In this document: piece after piece, positions 58,680-64,000 of the stretch
How the letters are laid out: every line of letters starts with the position of its first letter
Numbering within the stretch: the stretch's first letter is position 1
Source of the DNA: Thalassospira sp. HF15
GTDB taxonomy: Bacteria > Pseudomonadota > Alphaproteobacteria > Rhodospirillales > Thalassospiraceae
Assembly (NCBI RefSeq): GCF_011806525.1
Contig: NZ_JAAVKI010000008.1
Span: 1 to 64,000, forward strand
Reading direction: 5' to 3'
Length of the DNA stretch: 64,000 nt
Translations under genes and position numbers: made by a program
Notes under the pieces: model-generated
Told to the model about the DNA's origin: nothing
Databases searched by the model: none
What the model saw: the letters and a program-made list of their open reading frames with translations, nothing else

Positions 58680-59662
58680 TTGCGACCTCCCTGCGGTGAT
58701 GCGGGCTGTTCGTTGCGCGCAACGGCACGCAGCTTGGCCGAACGCGCACGCGGATTGGCGCGGATCTCGTCTTTCTGACCCGTAACGGCTTTGCGGGTGA
58801 TGGTCGTAAAGGTCGGAATGGTGACTTCCGGTTCACCCGGCAGGCGGCGTGACATCTTGTTCGGATCGCCAGAGCGCGCCTTCATGAATGTTTTGACCTG
58901 CCGGTCTTCGAGCGAGTGGAAGGTCACCACCACCAGACGCCCGCCCGGTTTCAGAAGCGTTTCAGCGGCATCCATGGCGCGTTCAAGTTCACCAAGTTCG
59001 TCATTGACGTAAATGCGAAGCGCCTGAAACGTCCGGGTCGCCGGATCAATGCCATCCTTGGATTTGCGCACGACCGAACGCACCGCACGGGCAAGTTGCG
59101 ATGTCGTTGCAAAGGGTTCCTCGGCGCGCATTTCAATGATCTTGTGTGCGACCTTGCGCGATGCGCGTTCCTCGCCATAGCGATAGATGACATTGGCGAT
59201 GTCTTCTTCTTCGGCTGTGTTGACGAAATCGGCCGCTGTCGGGCCCGACATCGACATGCGCATATCAAGCGGACCGTCTTCGCGGAATGAAAAGCCGCGT
59301 TCAGCCTGATCAAGCTGCATGGATGAAACGCCGATATCAAGAACGATGCCGTCGACCTGCTCGGCTCCGGCCGCTGGGATCAGACGTCCCATATCACCAA
59401 AGCAGCCCTCAACCATATGGAAGCGGCCTTCATATTCTGCTTCAAGTTTTTTGCCGGTTTCAACCGCAGTCGGATCGCGATCAATGCCGTAGAGTTCGCA
59501 ATTGGCAGAATCAAGAATGGCGCGGGAGTAACCGCCTGCGCCAAAGGTACCGTCCACCATGATCTCGCCGTCGGCGGGTGCCAGGGCTTCTAGGACCTCG
59601 CGAAGCAGGACCGGCTTGTGCGGGCGATCTTCGGTGGCAAAGCTCAGGTCATTCGTGCTCAT
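58676..59662 (-). CDS. rsmH: 16S rRNA m4C1402 methyltransferase RsmH
   Basis: This 328-residue SAM-dependent methyltransferase modifies N4 of C1402 in 16S rRNA. It has HKPVLLREVLEAL, the SAM motif VDGTFGAGGYSRAIL, LDIGVSSMQLDQAERGFSF and VVTFHSLEDRQVK, all diagnostic. It is second in the dcw operon and overlaps mraZ and ftsL (ATGA). Confidence 0.96.
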   Translation of the reverse strand: MSTNDLSFATEDRPHKPVLLREVLEALAPADGEIMVDGTFGAGGYSRAILDSANCELYGIDRDPTAVETGKKLEAEYEGRFHMVEGCFGDMGRLIPAAGAEQVDGIVLDIGVSSMQLDQAERGFSFREDGPLDMRMSMSGPTAADFVNTAEEEDIANVIYRYGEERASRKVAHKIIEMRAEEPFATTSQLARAVRSVVRKSKDGIDPATRTFQALRIYVNDELGELERAMDAAETLLKPGGRLVVVTFHSLEDRQVKTFMKARSGDPNKMSRRLPGEPEVTIPTFTTITRKAVTGQKDEIRANPRARSAKLRAVARNEQPASPQGGRK

Positions 59663-60162
59663 GATGCGTCCTCCTCGTCAGAGGTGCCGGGACGTGCACC
59701 TTTGGGGAGTTCTGCCATCGGTTTGAGCTTCAATGTCGCACCACGATTGAGCGTGCGGGTCCGGCTGGCTTCTTGCAGGGGCTTGAAGATGTCAGGGTTC
59801 CACAGGCGGAAGGTGCGACCACGGCCGACAAAGGCGACCTGATCTTCGATACGGGCAAATTCGATCAGTTCTGCGGGCAGAATGATGCGGCCTTCGCCGT
59901 CGTAAGGAAGCATATGCGAGGAACCAAGGATGGTGTCTGCCAGATCGTCAGCCTCGTCAGAAAACATGTCGAGTTCATCAAGCGAAGCGGCAATGCGCTC
60001 CATATGGCTGTGGCTGCAGCCTTCAAGCGCGCTTTCCTTGTGGGATTGATACAGGTAGATGCCAGCGAATTCTTCGTTGTCGAGGGCCGCACGGAACCGC
60101 TTGGGGACGGATACGCGTCCCTTCCGGTCCAGCTTGTGAATGTGCGTCCCTGTGAACAGCAC
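59659..60162 (-). CDS. mraZ: transcriptional regulator MraZ
   Basis: This 167-residue protein has two AbrB-like SpoVT/MraZ repeats: GTHIHKLDRKGRVSVPKRFR near the N-terminus and LPYDGEGRIILPAELIEFA in the middle, followed by FVGRGRTFRLWNP. MraZ binds repeats of TGGG or GTGG type and represses its own operon. An array of five such repeats lies 120-165 bp upstream of the start. It is first gene of the dcw block. Confidence 0.95.
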   Translation of the reverse strand: MLFTGTHIHKLDRKGRVSVPKRFRAALDNEEFAGIYLYQSHKESALEGCSHSHMERIAASLDELDMFSDEADDLADTILGSSHMLPYDGEGRIILPAELIEFARIEDQVAFVGRGRTFRLWNPDIFKPLQEASRTRTLNRGATLKLKPMAELPKGARPGTSDEEDAS

Positions 60163-60282
60163 GTCGCCATTCCCCTGATCAAAAATCCGATTTCAGAACA
60201 CGGGCCCCTGTCGGGCTGTCTTGCGACGGTGTGGTGTCTGAAATGGATATGCCCCGCATGGCACGGAATTTGTGCCTCTTTA

Positions 60283-60326
60283 TGGGGTACCATGGGAAAT
60301 GATGGGGGTCAATGGGATTTGATGGG
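60283..60326. promoter_or_regulatory. MraZ operator array, five TGGG repeats at 10-bp steps
   Basis: TGGG begins at 60283, 60293, 60303, 60313 and 60323 on the plus strand, exactly one helical turn apart. MraZ is known to bind such repeats in the mraZ promoter. On the mraZ coding strand the units read CCCA. Confidence 0.8.
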
Positions 60327-60374
60327 CAAAATTATGATGTTTCAGCGCTTCTCAAGGGTTTCTGCGCTATATGC

Positions 60375-60414
60375 AAAAAGGCTGAATTCAGCCAAAAATG
60401 CCGGAAAACCGGCA
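60375..60414 (-). terminator. two tandem terminator-like hairpins upstream of mraZ
   Basis: TGCCGG-AAAA-CCGGCA (60399-60414) and the palindrome GGCTGAATTCAGCC (60380-60393) are each followed on the minus strand by five T residues. No minus-strand gene precedes them within the window. Confidence 0.5.
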
Positions 60415-60634
60415 GCATTCCATCTTCTGCCCATAAAATCCCAAATCAGTTCCATGGGGACCCATGGGAAGACCATCTAAAAACCGGAATTTGGGTTTTG
60501 ATGGACATGTTGATGATTTGGATTTGCATGGGCTTGTCGAAGACAATTTGCGATTTGATGGCCAATCGGGTTTGATGCGCGGGCAAACTCCTGCAAAATG
60601 TCAGAAAGAACTTTGATGGTTTTGTTCGACCATC

Positions 60635-61480
60635 ATGAATGAAAACAGCCCCGAGCGGGGCAGCCTCTTCTGGCGCGGGGCAGCGTCAGTGAAACGAAGG
60701 AAGCGATTGTTGCGGATAAAAGCTGCCATTCTATTAATGGGTTGCGCATTTTCGTGTGCTGCCTTGGTCCCCGGATTTAAGCCGGTCGCGGGCGGGGTGG
60801 CGATGGCGCAAGGATTATCGTTGGATCCGGCGGGTGGCGGATCAAACTCGCCGGAAGTTTCATCGCCGCAAATGCGTGAATTGCTGCCCTTGATCATGCA
60901 GCAGTTGCAAAACAATCCGGAACTGATGTCGCAGTTTGGTCTTGGCGGACTTTCCGGTCTGAACGGCCTTGATGGGGCGACTTCGGCCACAGGTGTGCCC
61001 GGAATGACTGGCGATGGGGGCGCAGATATTCCCGGTCTCAGCGAGGCGATTGCAAAGGCCCTTGCCCAGCAAAATGGTGGAACGGGTGTTGCACCGTTGG
61101 GCGTACCCGAACAGGTCAAGGTCTATCGTGAACAGTATCATCCAGTTGATATTGACCAGGATGGCCGGATTAGTGCTGACGAGGCTGCTGCGTATGCAAG
61201 CTGGATGTTCCGCAGGCGCGATATCAATGGGGATAATGTACTGGTCGCCCGTGAATTCGCCGCTGTTGAAAAACTGCCCGGTTCACCGGATGCCAATCGC
61301 CAAAGATTGCGTACAGAAAGCCGTCGACTTGTTCTGTTGTTTCCCGATTACGATGGCGATGGTGACAAGATGATCACCAAGGAAGAGTTCATGGCAAAAG
61401 CCCACACGACATATGATGAAAAACGTGGGTCTGATCCTGATATCGATCCGTTTGCCTTCCAGACGGTGCTACCGTTTTAG
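60635..61480 (+). CDS. secreted EF-hand calcium-binding protein
   Basis: This 281-residue protein has a basic N-terminus and a signal sequence ending near AMAQG (about residues 25-58). A Gly/Pro-rich low-complexity region (about 60-150) follows. Three EF-hand loops are then seen: DIDQDGRISADEA, DINGDNVLVAREF and DYDGDGDKMITKEEF. The second has weaker ligand positions. Calcium binding in the periplasm or outside is the likely property. The function is unknown. It is divergent from mraZ. The ribosome site before ATG 60635 is weak. Confidence 0.78.
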   Translation: MNENSPERGSLFWRGAASVKRRKRLLRIKAAILLMGCAFSCAALVPGFKPVAGGVAMAQGLSLDPAGGGSNSPEVSSPQMRELLPLIMQQLQNNPELMSQFGLGGLSGLNGLDGATSATGVPGMTGDGGADIPGLSEAIAKALAQQNGGTGVAPLGVPEQVKVYREQYHPVDIDQDGRISADEAAAYASWMFRRRDINGDNVLVAREFAAVEKLPGSPDANRQRLRTESRRLVLLFPDYDGDGDKMITKEEFMAKAHTTYDEKRGSDPDIDPFAFQTVLPF

Positions 61481-61574
61481 GGGCGCTTTGATCCGAAACG
61501 CATTCATCACATGACAAGCAACAGATAAACTGGCATCCGTAACCATCGGCAAGCCGGAAGAGACGGAGAGGCTC

Positions 61575-62627
61575 ATGGATACCAACGAATTCTATGCCCC
61601 GATGCGCACAAGCGGTGACGACGGCACTGCAGCTGCTCCGGCGATATCTGATGACGCTGCTGGTGGCAGTGCTGCTGGAGCTTCGACCTCCGTGGACCAT
61701 GTCGACGCAAAACCAGCGTCGGTAACGACAGAACGGCCTCCGGTCTGGGTGGATTTGCATTCTCCGACACCCGAAGAAATTCACGAGATCGAACAACGCT
61801 TTGGCATTGAAATGCCCACCCGCGAAGAAATGCAGGAAATCGAGCTGTCATCTCGCCTGTATGAAGAGGACGGTGCACTGTTCATGACGATCTCGGTCTT
61901 GACCAGGGCAACCACCGACGCACCGCAAACGACCGCAGTCACGTTCATTTTGGTCAAGAAGACCCTGATTACGGTGCGATATGCCGAACCGGTACCGTTC
62001 AAAACCTTTATCCGGCGTGTGAAACGGAGCCCTTCGCTTGCCAACAGTGCCGAGGCTGTTTTGTTTGGTCTGCTTGAACAGATTGTTGATCGTTTGGCCG
62101 ATCTGATGGAGCAAACCGCGACCGATCTTGAAAATCTGTCCAATCAGGTCTTCATCAGTCCGGACGATCAGGGCTCTGACCGCGATCATCGTGAAACCCT
62201 GCGTCAAATCGGGCGTACCGGCAACCTCTCGGGCAAGGCCAAGGACAGTCTTCTGAACCTGCATCGGCTGGGACTGTTCCTGACGACACAGGCGCGTCTT
62301 AAAAAGGATGCCAAGGCGCGGCTTAAAATCCTGTCGCGCGACATTGTCTCGATCACCGAACACGCCAATTTCATCGCCAACAAGGTTACCTTCCTGCTCG
62401 ATGCGACCCTGGGCATGATCAATCTTGAGCAGAACAACATCATCAAGATTTTCTCGGTCGCCGCCGCCGCCTTCCTGCCGCCGACACTGATCGCCAGCAT
62501 CTATGGCATGAACTTCGAATTCATGCCGGAACTGGGATGGGAGTTCGGATATCCGGTGGCAATTGGACTGATGGTGCTGTCTGCTGTTCTGCCGCTGCTT
62601 TATTTCAAACGCAAGGGCTGGCTATAG
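61575..62627 (+). CDS. corA: CorA-family divalent cation (Mg2+/Co2+) transporter
   Basis: This 350-residue CorA protein has a cytoplasmic alpha/beta domain, a long helix (about 190-285) and two C-terminal membrane helices (about 293-310 and 325-343) separated by YGMNFEFMPEL, which contains the signature YGMNF filter. The N-terminal 50 residues are an Ala/Asp-rich extension with no CorA match. It starts with ATG after GGAGAGG. The preceding stop is 94 bp away. Confidence 0.93.
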   Translation: MDTNEFYAPMRTSGDDGTAAAPAISDDAAGGSAAGASTSVDHVDAKPASVTTERPPVWVDLHSPTPEEIHEIEQRFGIEMPTREEMQEIELSSRLYEEDGALFMTISVLTRATTDAPQTTAVTFILVKKTLITVRYAEPVPFKTFIRRVKRSPSLANSAEAVLFGLLEQIVDRLADLMEQTATDLENLSNQVFISPDDQGSDRDHRETLRQIGRTGNLSGKAKDSLLNLHRLGLFLTTQARLKKDAKARLKILSRDIVSITEHANFIANKVTFLLDATLGMINLEQNNIIKIFSVAAAAFLPPTLIASIYGMNFEFMPELGWEFGYPVAIGLMVLSAVLPLLYFKRKGWL

Positions 62628-62723
62628 GCTACTTGTCGATAATCGTTGGGATTTTGTCCTTTTAAGCTGACTGTCTGCTGTTAGTTTGATCCGTGCGTTT
62701 TTTTCCGAATTTGGAGCCCCTCA

Positions 62724-63272
62724 ATGAGCCAGACCGCCCTGATCCTGATTGATTGGCAGCAAGGATTTGATGACGCCAGATATTGGGGAAATCGAAACAA
62801 TCCCGACGCTGAAGCCAATGGGCAGAAACTGCTGGCGCACTGGCGCGATAAAGGGTGGCCGGTTTTTCATGCAAAGCACGATTCAACCGAACCGCAATCG
62901 CGCCTCCATCCAGATCATCCGGGCAATGCGTTCAAGCCGAGGTTTGAGCCCATCGATGGTGAGCCTGTTTATGGCAAGAATGTCAATTCCGCCCTGATCG
63001 GGACGAAGCTTGAGGCCGATCTGCGCGCGCGGGGGATTTCGAAGTTGGTGCTTTGCGGGATTACGACCGACCATTGCGTGAATACGACCACGCGCATGGC
63101 CGGGAATCTTGGATTTGACGCGACCATTGCCGCTGATGCCTGTGCGACATTTGATCGCAGCCTTCCGGATGGGCGGGTTTTCCCGGCTGATCTGGTCCAT
63201 GATGTGGCGCTTGCCAGCCTGAATGGCGAGTTCGCGGCTGTCAAAAATGTCGATGAGATTATAGCTGGCTGA
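62724..63272 (+). CDS. isochorismatase-family cysteine hydrolase
   Basis: This 182-residue single-domain hydrolase has the family triad: Asp in ALILIDWQQGF, Lys in YGKNVNSALIGT and Cys in CGITTDHCVNTTTRMA. Members include nicotinamidase-like and other amidases. The exact substrate cannot be inferred. It starts at ATG 62724, with GGAG 8 bp upstream. Confidence 0.88.
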   Translation: MSQTALILIDWQQGFDDARYWGNRNNPDAEANGQKLLAHWRDKGWPVFHAKHDSTEPQSRLHPDHPGNAFKPRFEPIDGEPVYGKNVNSALIGTKLEADLRARGISKLVLCGITTDHCVNTTTRMAGNLGFDATIAADACATFDRSLPDGRVFPADLVHDVALASLNGEFAAVKNVDEIIAG

Positions 63273-63339
63273 TCAGCAATTGACGTTCGTTTGCAGCTGA
63301 CGCACTTTCGTCGTCTGACTCCCGCAAAAGGTGCCCAAA

Positions 63340-63960
63340 ATGCCCAAAATTGATACTCAGGAAAAGCTTCGTGCGATCTATGGTGCACCGATGGACATCG
63401 CCGTTGCCAAGTGCCTGCGAAGTCTTGATGCGCACTGCAAGCGTTTCATCGAACTCGCACCTTTTGCGGTGATTTCCTCGGCGGGGCCTAACGGGGATGC
63501 AGATGTCAGCCCGCGTGGAGATGGGCCGGGATTTATCAAAGTGCTGGATGACAGAACCATCGTGATGCCGGATCGACCGGGGAACAATCGTGTCGATACC
63601 TTGTCAAACATTGTCGATAACCCGAAAGTCGGAATGCTGTTTTTCGTACCGGGTGTGAACGAAACGCTGCGCATCAATGGTATTGCGGAAATTAGCACTG
63701 ACCCGGAACTGATGGGACTGTTTGCCGATACACCCAAGGCGCCGGTCACCGCGATCAAGATCAAGGTAGAAGAAGCCTTCCTGCATTGTGCAAAGGCGTT
63801 GATGCGTTCCAAGCTGTGGGAGCCTGAAACCCGGATCGAGCGCAAAACGCTGCCAACACTGGGCAAGATGATCAAGGATCAGACATCATCAGATATCCCC
63901 GAAAGCACCCAGGAAGAAGCAGACAGGTATTTTGCCAATTCCATCGCGGAGCGTGGCTGA
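63340..63960 (+). CDS. PPOX-class FMN-binding protein (pyridoxamine 5'-phosphate oxidase-like)
   Basis: This 206-residue protein has a split-barrel FMN fold: RFIELAPFAVISSAGPNGDADVSPRGD and VMPDRPGNNRVDTLSNIVDNPKVGMLFFVPG match the DR_2398-type subfamily of predicted flavoproteins. The oxidation substrate is unknown. I chose ATG 63340 (MPKIDTQEKL), with AAAGGTG upstream, over GTG 63331. It lies 67 bp after the hydrolase gene, possibly in one transcript. The stop is 40 bp from the window edge, and no further gene is visible in the remaining bases. Confidence 0.87.
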   Translation: MPKIDTQEKLRAIYGAPMDIAVAKCLRSLDAHCKRFIELAPFAVISSAGPNGDADVSPRGDGPGFIKVLDDRTIVMPDRPGNNRVDTLSNIVDNPKVGMLFFVPGVNETLRINGIAEISTDPELMGLFADTPKAPVTAIKIKVEEAFLHCAKALMRSKLWEPETRIERKTLPTLGKMIKDQTSSDIPESTQEEADRYFANSIAERG

Positions 63961-64000
63961 TCGGGCGCGTATGACTGAACGCTTTTGTGTGTCTTCAAAA

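Larger units (their letters stand above)
60163..60634. other. mraZ leader/intergenic region rich in repeats
   Basis: This 472-bp gap separates divergent mraZ and the EF-hand gene. It contains the five-unit TGGG array (60283-60326), two tandem hairpins (60380-60414), paired CCCA and TGGG motifs (60430-60468), further 10-bp spaced TGG pairs (60492/60502 and 60519/60529), and several copies of TTTGATGG. No convincing gene lies inside. Confidence 0.7.

Noticed and set aside
60601..61119. 172-codon minus-strand frame over the EF-hand gene
   Set aside because: It is Pro-rich and antisense. The EF-hand motifs on the plus strand are clear.

Overview
The window looks like chromosomal DNA of an alphaproteobacterium. 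The best guess is a marine Rhodospirillales member close to Thalassospira. This rests on the extended dcw cluster running into lpxC, bamD, recN and ligA, an FtsZ with a long C-terminal linker, an alphaproteobacterial-type LexA box (GTTC-N7-GTTC) at recN, a two-polypeptide cobalamin methionine synthase, and moderate GC with mostly CGN arginine codons. The genus is inference from gene content and no database was searched. I saw no tRNA, rRNA, CRISPR array, insertion sequence or prophage.

Layout. 1-3082 (minus): a solute:sodium symporter module (small DUF4212 subunit, large SSS subunit, then a truncated cNMP/CBS signalling protein). 3614-5293 (plus): the ABC-F translation factor EttA. 5427-6860 (minus): mlaA-mlaC lipid transport pair. 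7163-12932 (plus): methionine block, an ArsR-methyltransferase regulator, metF and a split metH. 13000-16993: MFS exporter, CLC chloride channel with CBS domains, and an unrecognised Ser/Ala-rich protein. 17309-21850 (plus): orphan UDP-GlcNAc 2-epimerase, UvrD/PcrA helicase, PrmA-like methyltransferase. 22214-26918 (plus): a REC-HD-GYP response regulator followed by a large hybrid histidine kinase. 26936-34677: SDR, a 63-residue protein, aminopeptidase P, Gpr-like aldo/keto reductase, a divergent LysR/EamA pair, a secreted SNase-like protein and a SnoaL-like protein.

34705-60162 (minus) is one long block for envelope growth, division and DNA repair, in transcription order mraZ, rsmH, ftsL, ftsI, murE, murF, mraY, murD, ftsW, murG, murC, murB, ddl, ftsQ, ftsA, ftsZ, lpxC, bamD, recN, ligA. 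Many junctions are ATGA overlaps. Hairpins after ftsQ, ftsZ and lpxC divide it into probable sub-transcripts, and recN has its own SOS-type promoter. 60635-63960 (plus): a secreted EF-hand protein, CorA, an isochorismatase-family hydrolase and a PPOX-type flavoprotein.

The most interesting signals are in regulatory DNA: five TGGG repeats at exactly 10-bp steps upstream of mraZ (probable MraZ operator) next to two tandem terminator-like hairpins; an SOS box overlapping a TTGACA/TATAGA promoter ahead of recN; a tandem ATATCTTT repeat at the predicted -10 of the ArsR-methyltransferase/metF/metH locus; a perfect LysR-type dyad between lysR and an EamA gene; and a 16-bp palindrome ahead of the HD-GYP/kinase pair. 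I did not find a convincing wholly new multi-gene system. The HD-GYP/hybrid-kinase pair, the orphan epimerase and the substituted SNase domain are the best candidates among coding genes.
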